Below are positions 42,758 to 52,708 of a stretch of DNA of 64,000 nt, piece after piece. The stretch spans positions 1 through 64,000 of the forward strand of contig JAEUNM010000108.1 in assembly GCA_016791105.1 (NCBI GenBank). The letters are read 5' to 3'. The position numbers and the translations under genes were made by a program. Each line of letters starts with the position of its first letter. Within the stretch, counting starts at the first letter, position 1. A model generated the notes under the pieces. It saw only the letters and a list, made by a program, of their open reading frames with translations. It made no database searches and was not told where the DNA came from. The DNA is from Rhodocyclaceae bacterium. Its GTDB lineage: Bacteria > Pseudomonadota > Gammaproteobacteria > Burkholderiales > Rhodocyclaceae.

Positions 42758-43812
42758 TGGACCTCCCCGCTCAGCCGCGCATACTCGTGATCAACGTGAC
42801 GCGCATCGGTGACACCCTATTGACGACGCCGGTGCTGCGGGCGCTCGCGCGCCATTGGCCGGGCGCGAAAATTACCTTCGCCGGCCACCGCAAGCGCGCC
42901 GAGGTCATGCAGAACCTCGATTTTGTAGAGCGAGTGAGCCATATCAGCAAGCGCACGGCGCCCTTCGTGCGCCTGCTTGCGCGCAGCCGCTACGATCTGG
43001 CAGTGGTATTCGGCAATGACGAGCCGCTCATACGTTACGCGCGGGCATGCGCCGATCGCGTCATCGCGGCACGTCAGGATGACGCCGCCCTCAATCGTGA
43101 GTTGGACTGGATGGGTTGCGCCGATGAATATAAGCCGCAGCACGCGGTAACCCACTTGCTTTGCATGCTGCGTCCTTTGCGTATCAAGCCCGACGGGTTT
43201 CATCTGTCCTATCGCGTGAGGGCGTCCGAGGCGCAGTGGGCAGATGCCCAACTTGCAGCGCGCAGAATTGCCGGGGTACCCTTGCTGGGGCTGCAGATCG
43301 CCAGCTTTCCGACCAAAGCGTTTCGCGACTGGCCAACCGATCACTTCCGGCGCCTTTGCCTGACGCTCGGCGAAATGAATCCGGACTTGCGCTTTCTGGT
43401 GTTTGGCGGGCCGACAGACCAGCAGCGCGCCGACGAACTTTGCAAGGCACTGGGTGGAACAGCCCTCAGTGTCGCCGGACAGCTAAGCTTGCGCCAGACG
43501 GCGGCGTTAATGGACAAGCTGGCGTTGTATGTCGGAGTGGACACCGGGCCCACGCACATCATGGGCGCATTGCATCGGCCCATGGTGGCCATGTATCACC
43601 CGACGTCTCCGAGCCGGGTGCTGGCTCCGCTCGGCCATCCCTGTTGCATAGCAGTCGATCACCCATTGGCTGCGGGAGGTGCCGATATTGAAACGCCGAT
43701 GGCAGAAATTTCGGTCGCAACCATCCTCGACTCTGTCGAGCGCGCATTTGCCGGCCGCTTTGACCCGCCGCATCAGACTGAGTGGGACGACTATCAGGCA
43801 TCACTGAATTAA
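42754..43812 (+). CDS. Family 9 glycosyltransferase (second)
   Basis: A 352-residue GT9 family protein. It starts ILVINVTRIGDTLLTTPVLR and has LGLQIASFPTKAFRDWP, then YVGVDTGPTHIMGALHRPMV. It probably adds a heptose or related sugar in core assembly. It overlaps the upstream GT4 gene by four bases, so it is translated with it. Confidence 0.88.
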   Translation: MMDLPAQPRILVINVTRIGDTLLTTPVLRALARHWPGAKITFAGHRKRAEVMQNLDFVERVSHISKRTAPFVRLLARSRYDLAVVFGNDEPLIRYARACADRVIAARQDDAALNRELDWMGCADEYKPQHAVTHLLCMLRPLRIKPDGFHLSYRVRASEAQWADAQLAARRIAGVPLLGLQIASFPTKAFRDWPTDHFRRLCLTLGEMNPDLRFLVFGGPTDQQRADELCKALGGTALSVAGQLSLRQTAALMDKLALYVGVDTGPTHIMGALHRPMVAMYHPTSPSRVLAPLGHPCCIAVDHPLAAGGADIETPMAEISVATILDSVERAFAGRFDPPHQTEWDDYQASLN

Positions 43813-43887
43813 GCCGTCCTGGATCATACTGAGTCGTTGACACCGCATTGTTCCGCACATGAATCTGATAGTCAGGAGTACGGGAGA

Positions 43888-44613
43888 TTGAGCAAGCCCC
43901 AGTTGGACTGGACGTCTGTATCCGACGACCCCAATAATTCTTCCGCCAAACGCGTCGTCCGTGAGCAAATGGCACGCATACGGCAAGTCCATTCCGATTG
44001 CGATCTGGTCGGTTATGCCACGCGCCGCATGCAGGGGCGGCGGGTGCTGGATATCGGTGTCGTGTCACACGCCATGCACTACGTGGATAAGCCCGGCTGG
44101 CGGCACGCTGAGGTACGTCGCGCAGCTTCTTATTGCCTCGGGGTGGACATTCTCGAGGCCGCCGTGAATGAACTGAACGCGCGCGGATTCAACGTGCGCT
44201 GTGTCGATGCCACGTCGGAAGCCGACCTGGGCGAGCGGTTCGATGTGGTGTTTATCGGTGACGTGTTGGAGCACGTAAATAATCCGGTTGGCTTGCTCGC
44301 GTTCGCGGGGCGGCACCTCGCGCCAGGTGGGCGCGTCCTGGTAAGTACGCCGAACCCTTTTTCCCGCAAATTTTTCCGGCGTTTTCAGCGCGAAGGCGTG
44401 GTGGTGGTAAATCTCGACCACGTCGCCTGGATTAGCCCGACAATGGCGCTGGAGCTGGGACGCCGCGCCGGCCTGAATCTTGATGCCTATCATTTGGCCA
44501 AACCGCTGCGGCCCTGGAAGCTGGCCGCCAAGCGCGTTCTGTGGCGCTTTCAGCCGGTCGAATATGGCTATTCCGATTATTTGTATGAATATGCATTGGC
44601 GGATCGTAAGTAG
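43888..44613 (+). CDS. Class I SAM-dependent methyltransferase
   Basis: A 241-residue methyltransferase. Motif I is VLDIGVVSHA, followed by GVDILEAAVNEL, then DVVFIGDVLEHVNNP and LAPGGRVLVSTPNPFS, typical of Methyltransf_11/23 enzymes. The acceptor is probably a sugar or lipid-linked glycan given the neighbours, but this is inference. The start at 43888 is TTG with AGGAG 9 bases upstream; an earlier TTG at 43837 is possible. Confidence 0.82.
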   Translation: MSKPQLDWTSVSDDPNNSSAKRVVREQMARIRQVHSDCDLVGYATRRMQGRRVLDIGVVSHAMHYVDKPGWRHAEVRRAASYCLGVDILEAAVNELNARGFNVRCVDATSEADLGERFDVVFIGDVLEHVNNPVGLLAFAGRHLAPGGRVLVSTPNPFSRKFFRRFQREGVVVVNLDHVAWISPTMALELGRRAGLNLDAYHLAKPLRPWKLAAKRVLWRFQPVEYGYSDYLYEYALADRK

Positions 44614-44695
44614 GGTTGAAGGTTGTCATTAAGTTGAAGAGCGTGATGCCGATCATGGGTGACGCCGCCGTGCGCACACGAGTCCGGGAAACCCG

Positions 44696-45772
44696 ATGCA
44701 CTTTGCCCTGGTCCTGACGAATCTTTCCGGCGGCGGTGCCGAAAAAGCCATGCTCAAAATGGCGGCGCTGCTGGCCGGGCGCGGCCACGCGGTGGACGTC
44801 GTGCTGCTCGAGGACAGGCGCGAACACGCGCCGCCGCCGGGCGTGCGGCTGCGGGCACTCGTGCCGGCGGGCAAGCTTTCGCACGGCTGGCTGGGCAAAC
44901 GCCGTGCCGCCTGGCGCCTGCGCCGGCAACTGCTGGCCGGGCCTCCGCCCGATCTCATCGTATCCACCCTGCCCTTCGCCGATGAAATTGCACACATCGC
45001 ACGCCTGCCGCGCCACTGGTGCCGCATCGCGAACACGCTGGGCGCGGAAATCGCGCTGCTTGCGCGTCACGGCGGCACCAAAGCCGCGCGCCGCCGCCAT
45101 CGTTACACGGAAATTTATGGTGCCCACCCGCTCATCGCGGTGTCACAGGGCGTGGCGGACGACCTGCGCGCGACTTTCGATCTGCGTAACCGCATCGAGG
45201 CGATTCCGAACCCATTCGACGTAGCGGCGATACGCGCGCGCGCCGCTGAAGAGGCCGCCGGCCTGCCGGCGCGGCCCTTCGTGTTGCATGTGGGCCGCTT
45301 CGCGACCCAAAAGCGCCACGACCTGCTGCTGGATGCCTGGGTGGCGCTGCCCGCGGCGCCCGATCTGGTACTGCTCACCGCGCCCGAGCCTGCGCTGCAA
45401 GCCATGATAGATGTGCGCGGCTTGTCTGCCCGCGTGCACATCGCGGGGTTTCAGAGCAACCCCTATCCATGGATGGCGGCCGCGCGCCTGCTCGTGCTGT
45501 GTTCCGACCACGAAGGCCTGCCCAATGTGCTGCTGGAGGCCCTGGCTTGCGGTACGCCTGTGGTCAGTACCGACTGCCCTTCCGGGCCTGCCGAAATTTT
45601 GCGGAATCTGCCGGAATGCCTGGTGCCCTGCGGCAATCTGGGAGCGCTGACGCAGGCGATCGAGCGTCAACTTGCCGCGCCGGCCGATTGTTCGCGCGTG
45701 GATTTTTCCAACTACGCGCCAGCGTGCGTGGCCGCAGCCTGGGAAGCCCTGGCTTGCGGGCCGGGCGCCTGA
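44696..45772 (+). CDS. Family 4 glycosyltransferase (second)
   Basis: A 358-residue GT4 enzyme. The N-terminus is FALVLTNLSGGGAEKAMLKMA; the donor domain has VLHVGRFATQKRHDLLLDAW and DHEGLPNVLLEALACGTPVV with the E-x7-E catalytic pattern. It resembles transferases that build LPS outer core or O-antigen. It follows the methyltransferase after 82 bases. Confidence 0.88.
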   Translation: MHFALVLTNLSGGGAEKAMLKMAALLAGRGHAVDVVLLEDRREHAPPPGVRLRALVPAGKLSHGWLGKRRAAWRLRRQLLAGPPPDLIVSTLPFADEIAHIARLPRHWCRIANTLGAEIALLARHGGTKAARRRHRYTEIYGAHPLIAVSQGVADDLRATFDLRNRIEAIPNPFDVAAIRARAAEEAAGLPARPFVLHVGRFATQKRHDLLLDAWVALPAAPDLVLLTAPEPALQAMIDVRGLSARVHIAGFQSNPYPWMAAARLLVLCSDHEGLPNVLLEALACGTPVVSTDCPSGPAEILRNLPECLVPCGNLGALTQAIERQLAAPADCSRVDFSNYAPACVAAAWEALACGPGA

Positions 45773-45782
45773 AAGGCACGCC

Positions 45783-47618
45783 ATGTGCGGCATATTCGGC
45801 CTGCTATACACACCGTGGCGCCAGCAAGCGGAAAAGGCGCTGGCGCGTCTCGACCCGCGCGGTCCGGACGAGCGCGAATTGCTCGATCTGGGCGACGTAC
45901 TGTTCGGGCATACGCGGCTGGCAGTCATAGACCCGGCCGGCGGGCACCAGCCTATGCGCACCCAGGACGAACGCTATTCGCTGGTATTCAATGGCGAGAT
46001 ATACAACTTTCGAGCATTGCGCGCGGAACTCGAACAGCTCGGCCACAGCTTTCTCACCCGCTCCGATACCGAAGTGCTGTTACACGCGTTCGCGCAATGG
46101 GGTGAGGCGCTGCCGCCGCGCCTGGACGGCATGTTTGCCTATGCGGTGTGGGACGCGCAGGAACAGCGCCTGTATGCCGCGCGTGACCGGCTCGGCATCA
46201 AGCCGTTTTTCTATTCCACCGCGCGCGGATTCGCATTTGCCTCGACACTCGCGCCCTTCCGTGCACTGGATGGCTTTCCGCGCGACCTGGACTGGCGCGC
46301 GCTGCGCGACTATCTGGCGTATCAGACCTGTCTTGCGCCACACAGCTTCTTTGCCGCGGTGGCGCAACTGCCACCAGCCTGCCGGCTACGCTGGGCGCCT
46401 GGCGATGCCAGGGCCGAAGTGGAGCGCTACTGGAACATCAGCCCGCCGGGTGCCAACGCGCCCGCGCAGGAAGAACTGGTGGAGCAGGTGGATGCCGCGA
46501 TCACCGCCGCCGTGCGCGCGCAATTGGTCGCGGACGTACCGCTGGGCGCCTTCCTGTCCGGTGGCGTCGATTCCAGTCTGATGGTGCGCTACATGGCAGA
46601 GGCCGGCGCACGTCCGCTGCGCACCTTCAGCATGCGCTTTGCCGAGCAAGGGTTCGACGAGAGCGCACACGCACTGGACGTTGCGCGCCGCTTCGGCTGC
46701 GAACACCACGTGCTCGATGCGCCATCCATAGACGCGGATGCTTTCGCACGCACCGTCGCCGACCTCGACCAGCCGCTCGCAGACCCCGCATACGTGATGA
46801 CCCATGCCTTATCCGGACTGACGCGCCAGCACGTGACGGTGGCGATCAGCGGCGACGGCGGCGACGAACTATTCGCCGGTTACGCGCGCTACCGCGTGCA
46901 GCAGCAGGATTTTCCGCGCCGGCCCGGGCAAGCGCTGATGCGCGCGCTGGTGCTGCGCCGCCTGCTGCCGGGGTCGCTATTGCGCCGCGCACTTTGGGGC
47001 GAAGAACGCATGCTGTACCGCCAGGTGGAAGCCGGTCCCTGGCCGGTATCGCGCAAAAGCCTGAGCGCGCTGTTGCAGCCCGAAGTTGCGGCGGCGGCGG
47101 ATCTGCCCGGAACGCTGGCGCTATGGCGCGAACTGGCGCGCTCTTTCGGAGGCACGCTGGATACTGCAAGCCTCATGCGCGCCGATCTGTGGACCTATCT
47201 GTCGGAAAATTGCCTCGTCAAAACCGACCGCGCGAGCATGGCCCATGGCCTCGAAGTACGTGTACCGCTGCTCGGCAACGCCGTGCTCGACACGGTGATC
47301 GGGCTGCCCGCCCAGGTGCATTTCGATGCCGGCGGCGGCAAGGCGCTATTGCGTGCGCTGGCGCGCCGGCACCTGCCGGAGTGCGTCTGGAACCGCCCCA
47401 AGCACGGCTTTTCGGTGCCCCTGCGCGCCCTGTTCAGCGGCCCCTGGCAGGGGCTTGGCGACGAACTGTTCGCTTCTTGCCCTACACATGCGCCCTATCT
47501 CGACGCTGCAGCGGCGCAGGGCATATGGCGCGCGGCGCGCGGCGGCCAAGGTAATCTGCGACTGGCTTACAGCCTGCTCGTGCTGCTGCTGTGGGAAAGG
47601 CACGATCGCGCGAACTGA
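45783..47618 (+). CDS. Asparagine synthase-like glutamine amidotransferase (AsnB family)
   Basis: A 611-residue protein. The class II glutaminase domain begins MCGIFGLLYTPW, with nucleophile Cys2, RLAVIDPAGGHQPM and VFNGEIYNFRALR. The synthetase domain has the PPi loop FLSGGVDSSLM and ISGDGGDELFAGYARY. Free asparagine synthesis is possible, but AsnB-like enzymes within glycan clusters often amidate uronic acids or other carboxylates, which would suit this location. It starts 10 bases after the preceding GT4 gene. An upstream open frame is not used because Cys2 must follow the initiator Met. Confidence 0.9.
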   Translation: MCGIFGLLYTPWRQQAEKALARLDPRGPDERELLDLGDVLFGHTRLAVIDPAGGHQPMRTQDERYSLVFNGEIYNFRALRAELEQLGHSFLTRSDTEVLLHAFAQWGEALPPRLDGMFAYAVWDAQEQRLYAARDRLGIKPFFYSTARGFAFASTLAPFRALDGFPRDLDWRALRDYLAYQTCLAPHSFFAAVAQLPPACRLRWAPGDARAEVERYWNISPPGANAPAQEELVEQVDAAITAAVRAQLVADVPLGAFLSGGVDSSLMVRYMAEAGARPLRTFSMRFAEQGFDESAHALDVARRFGCEHHVLDAPSIDADAFARTVADLDQPLADPAYVMTHALSGLTRQHVTVAISGDGGDELFAGYARYRVQQQDFPRRPGQALMRALVLRRLLPGSLLRRALWGEERMLYRQVEAGPWPVSRKSLSALLQPEVAAAADLPGTLALWRELARSFGGTLDTASLMRADLWTYLSENCLVKTDRASMAHGLEVRVPLLGNAVLDTVIGLPAQVHFDAGGGKALLRALARRHLPECVWNRPKHGFSVPLRALFSGPWQGLGDELFASCPTHAPYLDAAAAQGIWRAARGGQGNLRLAYSLLVLLLWERHDRAN

Positions 47619-47764
47619 TGCGGCTGTGCGCACTCCTGCCAAGCCGGCCGGCGTATCCCCGAAATATCCCCGCGCGCGGCCAATCGGACAGGTACGGGCG
47701 CGGAATTTCGCTGTGCTATTCTGTAAAAATTTTCGCGTCCTGGGGCTTAGTCCGTTCGAGGCAT

Positions 47765-48508
47765 ATGGTGATTCGCAAACAAGGCCGAACCGCGCGCCGC
47801 CTGCGCAAATTATTGCGGCGCTTCCACACGCCCGCATACGCCGACAATTTCGGCGTGCTGCTGCCGGTCAAGCATCCGCTCATTTCGCCCGGCATAGGGA
47901 AGGAAATCTGCCTGGGCGACTATGAACGCAAAGAAGCCGAAATCGTGACGCAGCGCCTCGAAGCCGGCGACGTGGTCATGGAAATTGGCGCCGGCATAGG
48001 GTTTTTGTCCGCCTATTGCGCCAAGCGCATAGGCGGCGAGCGCGTTTTTGCCTATGAGGCCAACCCGGCCCTGATGGAGGTGATACGCGATACCTATGCA
48101 GTGAACGGGGTGACGCCCAGCCTACGCAACGTAATGCTCGCGGAAGGTGCCGGGACGGCGCGGTTTTTCGTGGAGGAGGAGTTCTGGGCCTCCACCACCG
48201 TGCGCGAAGCAACTCGCAATGCCCGCGAAATCGAGGTTGAGCAAGTCGATCTGAACCGCGAAATTGCGCGCGTGCAGCCTACCTTTCTGATCGTGGATAT
48301 CGAGGGTGGCGAAGCCGACCTATTTCCGCTTGCCGATTTGTCCGGCGTGCAAAAAATCTGTGTCGAAACCCATCCCCATACGCTGGGCAATGGAGGCGTG
48401 AGCCGCCTGCTGGCCTTGCTGTTCGAGCGCGGCTTCGTGCTCGACATCAGTCTGATTCGCAAAAACGTGTTTTTCCTGTACCGGCCCGGGGCAGGTCGGG
48501 CGCCCTGA
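47765..48508 (+). CDS. FkbM-family methyltransferase
   Basis: A 247-residue FkbM-type SAM methyltransferase. Motif I is VVMEIGAGIGFLSAYCAKR, then VFAYEANPALMEVIRDTY, and FLIVDIEGGEADLFPL near the end of the fold, as in the family. FkbM enzymes O-methylate hydroxyls of sugars or polyketides; a sugar target is more likely here. ATG at 47765 with a GAGG just upstream. The frame is open further upstream into the AsnB-like gene but without family sequence. Confidence 0.87.
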   Translation: MVIRKQGRTARRLRKLLRRFHTPAYADNFGVLLPVKHPLISPGIGKEICLGDYERKEAEIVTQRLEAGDVVMEIGAGIGFLSAYCAKRIGGERVFAYEANPALMEVIRDTYAVNGVTPSLRNVMLAEGAGTARFFVEEEFWASTTVREATRNAREIEVEQVDLNREIARVQPTFLIVDIEGGEADLFPLADLSGVQKICVETHPHTLGNGGVSRLLALLFERGFVLDISLIRKNVFFLYRPGAGRAP

Positions 48509-48518
48509 GCGGCCAGTG

Positions 48519-49655
48519 ATGCATCTGGTCCAGGTCAATCTGCAGGCAGGTTTCGGCGGCGGCGAAATATATACGTGTTTTTTCGGGCGTGCGCTACGCG
48601 CACTTGGCCAGCCTTTCGACCTTGTCGTGCACGCCGACGCGCATTGGTGGCGCGAGCACGATACCGCGGCTGCGCGCACCCATCCCATCCGGCATCCGGA
48701 AGAAATGGCGCATCTGCCCCTGAAAAGCCCAAGCTGGCTGATCTATCACACCCCGGACCGCGGTGAACGCCTGCAACGGCTGCGTGCGGCGGGGCACCGG
48801 CTGGCAAGTTTCGTGCATATGCCCTTGTACCAACGCGACGGCAGCCATTTTGCCGCCTACGATCGCTTGTTCGGCGTTTCAGGCTATGTGGTGGCCGGGC
48901 TGCTGGAACAGGGGTTTGATCAGGCGTGGCCGGAGCCCATGTACGGCATCGCGGACCTGGATCGTCGCGCAAGTGCGATTTGCCCCGTCATGGCGCACTC
49001 GCGCTATGAATTCGATACGCGCAAGGTGCGCGACCGCGTACTGTCCTGGGTGCATCCGCTGTGGCAGGCATTGCGGCCGGCCCGCCTGTTTGAACGGCGC
49101 CTTGGCCTGACCCTGGGTGTGGTGTCGCGCATTACCCCGATCAAACAGTTTCCGGCACTGTTTGCAGCCCTCGCGCCGGTACTCGTGCGTTACCCCCAGG
49201 TTAATCTGGAAATTTTCGGAAGCGGGGGCTATGCCTCAGTGCGCGACACACGCCGCGCACTCGCGCCGCTGGGCGAGCGCGTGCGCTGGTGGGGGCAACA
49301 GCGCGACGTGCGGCGCATTTACCCCTTGTTCGATTTTTTGCTGACCGGGCTGCCGGAAAAAGAGGCGCTCGGGCTAAACGTGCTGGAATCACAGTTGTGC
49401 GGCACGCCGGTACTGGCGCCGGCCGCGCCGCCCTTTACCGAAACCGTGGCGCACGGCGAGAGCGGCTACCTGTATGCCGACCCGCGCCGCGACGCTGGCG
49501 CGGATTTCGGTGCACTGCTGAGCCGGCTGCTGGATGGCAGCGCGGCGCGTCCCGATCCGCGCAATGCGCGAACTCACCTCGCCCGCTTCGGCGAAGCGGC
49601 GTTTACCGAGCGCGTCGGTCGCCTGCTTGCAGGACTCGCAAAGGAAAGCGAGTGA
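48519..49655 (+). CDS. Family 4 glycosyltransferase (third)
   Basis: A 378-residue GT4-like enzyme. The acceptor domain begins HLVQVNLQAGFGGGEIYTCF and the donor domain has LGVVSRITPIKQFPALFAAL, then PEKEALGLNVLESQLCGTPV in place of the usual E-x7-E motif. Start at ATG 48519 (a GTG three bases earlier is also possible). It overlaps the next GT9 gene by four bases. Confidence 0.85.
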   Translation: MHLVQVNLQAGFGGGEIYTCFFGRALRALGQPFDLVVHADAHWWREHDTAAARTHPIRHPEEMAHLPLKSPSWLIYHTPDRGERLQRLRAAGHRLASFVHMPLYQRDGSHFAAYDRLFGVSGYVVAGLLEQGFDQAWPEPMYGIADLDRRASAICPVMAHSRYEFDTRKVRDRVLSWVHPLWQALRPARLFERRLGLTLGVVSRITPIKQFPALFAALAPVLVRYPQVNLEIFGSGGYASVRDTRRALAPLGERVRWWGQQRDVRRIYPLFDFLLTGLPEKEALGLNVLESQLCGTPVLAPAAPPFTETVAHGESGYLYADPRRDAGADFGALLSRLLDGSAARPDPRNARTHLARFGEAAFTERVGRLLAGLAKESE

Positions 49656-50704
49656 GCCTGCGTCCGTCCCGCATCCTGCTGATCCGGCGCGACAATATCG
49701 GCGATCTGGCGTGTACCACCCCACTGTTTACGGCGCTGCGCGAGCGCTATCCCGACGCTTTGCTGTGCGCGCTCGTGACGCGCTACAACCGCGCCGTACT
49801 GGATCGGCATCCGGCGCTGGATCGCGTCTACGCCTATACGAAGGCCAAGCACCTGGATTCTGGCGAAAGCCAGATCGGCAATTATTGGTCGCGTTTGCGG
49901 CTCATGCTTGCATTGCGGCGCGAGCGCTTCGACCTTTGTGTCCTGGCGGCGCCGGGTTACCAGCGGCGCTCGCTGGGGCTGGCGCGTTGGGTAGGCGCGC
50001 GCGACGTGGTCGGCTTCGTCGATGCGGGGCGGCCGTACAGCCGGCTCATTACGCGCCCGGTTCCCTGGCATTACGATGCGACCCAAACTGAAACCGAGGA
50101 TGTATGGGGCCTGGCCCGCGCTTTCGACATACACGGCCGTCCCGGGCCGCTTTCGATCGTGCCCGATGCGGCCTTGCAGGCAGGACTTGCCACGGCCCTG
50201 GCCGGGGTGCACGCCGGTGGCCGGCGCGTGATCGGCATTCATCTTTCGGCCCGCAAGCCCAGCCAGCGCTGGCCTGTGGAACGTTTCGCCGCACTCATGC
50301 ACGGGCTCCACACGCGCACCGGCTGTGCCTTCATGCTGTTATGGGCGCCCGGTGACGAACAGGATCCGCGCCACCCTGGCGACGACGCCAAGGCCCTGGC
50401 TGTGCAGGCAAAGGTGGATACGCTGCCGGTGCTGGCGCAGCCCACGCATCAACTGGAACAGTTGATTGCAGCATTGTCCTTGTGCGACGAACTGATCTGT
50501 GCCGACGGCGGAGCCATGCATCTGGCGGCGGCACTTGGCAAACCTATCGTGTGTCTGTTCGGGAAAAGCAACGCGGTACGCTGGCGCCCATGGGGCGTAC
50601 CGTATCGTCTGTTGCAGGCGTCAAGTCAGGACGTGGGCGATATCGACGTGGCGAGCGTACTCGCCGCCGAGGCAGAACTTCAATCGACGATTTCGAGCCA
50701 GTAA
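49652..50704 (+). CDS. Family 9 glycosyltransferase (third)
   Basis: A 350-residue GT9 enzyme starting at GTG 49652 and overlapping the preceding stop codon. The N-terminal motif is ILLIRRDNIGDLACTTPL; the donor site has GIHLSARKPSQRWPVERF, then LICADGGAMHLAAALGKPIV and CLFGKSNAVRWRPWG. The longer open frame starting inside the upstream gene has no family sequence and was discarded. Confidence 0.88.
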   Translation: MSLRPSRILLIRRDNIGDLACTTPLFTALRERYPDALLCALVTRYNRAVLDRHPALDRVYAYTKAKHLDSGESQIGNYWSRLRLMLALRRERFDLCVLAAPGYQRRSLGLARWVGARDVVGFVDAGRPYSRLITRPVPWHYDATQTETEDVWGLARAFDIHGRPGPLSIVPDAALQAGLATALAGVHAGGRRVIGIHLSARKPSQRWPVERFAALMHGLHTRTGCAFMLLWAPGDEQDPRHPGDDAKALAVQAKVDTLPVLAQPTHQLEQLIAALSLCDELICADGGAMHLAAALGKPIVCLFGKSNAVRWRPWGVPYRLLQASSQDVGDIDVASVLAAEAELQSTISSQ

Positions 50705-50709
50705 CGTCC

Positions 50710-51675
50710 ATGAATGCCAGACCCGTCCTTAGTCTAGTCATGCCGGTGTACAACGTGGCGCAGTATTTGCCCGCCTGCCTGGACAGCTTGGTCGCACAAA
50801 CCCGCCAGCCCGACGAAATTATTGCGGTCGATGACGGGGCGACCGATACAAGCCCGCAAATACTCGCGGAGTATCAATCGCGCCTGCCGCAGATGCGCAT
50901 CATCCGCCAGGTGAATGGGGGGTTGTCGGCGGCACGCAATACCGGAATGGACCACGCGAGCGGACGCTGGCTGGTATTTCTCGATTCCGATGACCGCCTG
51001 GTGCCGCGTCACTGCGAAATCGCGCTCGCCATGGCCGAATCCGACGACCTCGATATGGCGCTGTTCAACGGCTGGTTCGATTTCGAGGGGCGCGAGCCGG
51101 ATTTGCTCATTTACCCCAAGGAGCCGGCCACCGAGGTCATGAGCGGCGGGCAGTGGCTGCGCGAACGGCTCGAGCGGCGCAGTTTCTTCCACATGGTGTG
51201 GTTGCACTTGTACCGGCGCGATTTCATGCTCAGCAGTGGCCTGCGCTTTGTGCCGCCCTGGGTGCACGAAGACGTGCAATGGACCACACGCGCGCTGATT
51301 GCCGCGCGGCGCGTGCGTTACGACCCCACCCCGCTCGTTTATTACCGCAAGCCGGTGCGCCGCCTGGCACCGGGACCGGCTACCGATGCGCGCTGGCGCC
51401 TGATGACGGAAAGTTCTGCATTCAATGCGCAAGAACTGGACCGCATCATTCAGGATATTCGCGATCCGGAACTGGCGCGCATGGTGGCGTGGCAACTTGT
51501 GGACGGTGGCTTGTCGATATTCCACAAGCTGGAAAAAATCTCTGCCGCCGAGACGCGCCGTGCGCTACGGGCAAAATTGCGCGCCGCTGGCATTTACGGG
51601 CTGCTGTGGCGTCATGCCAGCAGCTGGGCGCAGAAACGCCGCATAGCGCGCAACTGGCTGAAGTCCCTGGCCTGA
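50710..51675 (+). CDS. Family 2 glycosyltransferase
   Basis: A 321-residue GT2 (GT-A fold) enzyme. It begins LSLVMPVYNVAQYLPACLDS, with DEIIAVDDGATD, NGGLSAARNTGMDHASG and the DXD-type LVFLDSDDRLVPRHCE. The C-terminal half has VHEDVQWTTRALIAA, which resembles LPS galactosyl/glucosyltransferases. Donor unknown. It starts 5 bases after the preceding gene. Confidence 0.9.
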   Translation: MNARPVLSLVMPVYNVAQYLPACLDSLVAQTRQPDEIIAVDDGATDTSPQILAEYQSRLPQMRIIRQVNGGLSAARNTGMDHASGRWLVFLDSDDRLVPRHCEIALAMAESDDLDMALFNGWFDFEGREPDLLIYPKEPATEVMSGGQWLRERLERRSFFHMVWLHLYRRDFMLSSGLRFVPPWVHEDVQWTTRALIAARRVRYDPTPLVYYRKPVRRLAPGPATDARWRLMTESSAFNAQELDRIIQDIRDPELARMVAWQLVDGGLSIFHKLEKISAAETRRALRAKLRAAGIYGLLWRHASSWAQKRRIARNWLKSLA

Positions 51676-51697
51676 ACGCCACGTGCCTGGAGTTGCC

Positions 51698-52681
51698 ATG
51701 TCCGAACGCCCGCTCGTCCTGTGTGCCTTCAAAAGCGGATTTGAAACTTACCGCGAAGCATTCGACACGCTGGGGTATGCGACCGAGTGGCATGTGTCGC
51801 GCCCGAGCGCGCCGCAAATGCAGCGCGCGGCCCTATGCCTGGTCAATCTGTACGATGCTGCGCGGGCGCCCTGGGCCACATTGCAGCTATCCCGCCGGCT
51901 GCATTCCGCCGACGTCCCCTTGATCGCACTGGACCGCGACGCACCCTGGCACCTGGGCATGCACGTGCGCCGCCTCAAGGTGCTGGAATGGATGCGGCCG
52001 TTCGACATTTACGCGACGCACACGCTGCAGCCCACCTATGAATTCGCGCCGGTCAAGCTATACAACGCTAACGCCGTCTGGGTGCGCAATTTCAATCTGC
52101 ACGGGCGCACGCTCGAACAGATGCGCGACCCGGGGTTCTACAAGTGGGACGTCAGTTTCGTCGGCAACATGAATGGCGCGCGCTTCAAGGAGCACGCCGA
52201 GCGTGAGCGCTTTTTCAAGGCGCTGCAGCCGCGGCTGGAAGCGCTCGGCCTGCGCGTGCTGTTCTGCAGTTCCGGCGGCATGAGCGAGCAGGAGCAGATC
52301 GACGTGATCCAGCGCTCCATCATCAACCTGAATTACCGCTCGTCCTGCGACCATCGTTCGCGCGCCGGCATTGAAATGTCCTGGGGTCTGCCGGAACGCT
52401 GCTATGGCGTGCCGGCGCGCGGTGGATTCATGCTGTCCGACGAACGCCGCCATGCGGCTGACGATTTCGACGTGGAACACGAGTGGGCGAGTTACCGCGA
52501 CTTTGAAGACTGCATCGCGAAAATACGCGCTTACCTGGCCAACTTTGCGCTCACGCGGCAAATCGCCGAGGCCGCCCATGCGCGCGTGATGGCGCAGCAT
52601 ACCTACGAACACCGCGCGCAGAGCCTGCTTGCCGCGGCGGCTGAGTGGCGTGAGAAAATGGCGACCCCGGCGCGAGCCTGA
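51698..52681 (+). CDS. CgeB-like glycosyltransferase
   Basis: A 327-residue protein. The C-terminal half resembles the CgeB/YkvP-type glycosyltransferase domain: WDVSFVGNMNGARFKEHAER, SRAGIEMSWGLPERCYGVPA and RGGFMLSDERRHAADDF. The N-terminal part has no clear motif. Role in glycan modification is inferred from position. ATG at 51698 with GGAG 5 bases upstream. Confidence 0.7.
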   Translation: MSERPLVLCAFKSGFETYREAFDTLGYATEWHVSRPSAPQMQRAALCLVNLYDAARAPWATLQLSRRLHSADVPLIALDRDAPWHLGMHVRRLKVLEWMRPFDIYATHTLQPTYEFAPVKLYNANAVWVRNFNLHGRTLEQMRDPGFYKWDVSFVGNMNGARFKEHAERERFFKALQPRLEALGLRVLFCSSGGMSEQEQIDVIQRSIINLNYRSSCDHRSRAGIEMSWGLPERCYGVPARGGFMLSDERRHAADDFDVEHEWASYRDFEDCIAKIRAYLANFALTRQIAEAAHARVMAQHTYEHRAQSLLAAAAEWREKMATPARA

Positions 52682-52708
52682 GTTTCAATTCATTCCGGTT
52701 CACACACC

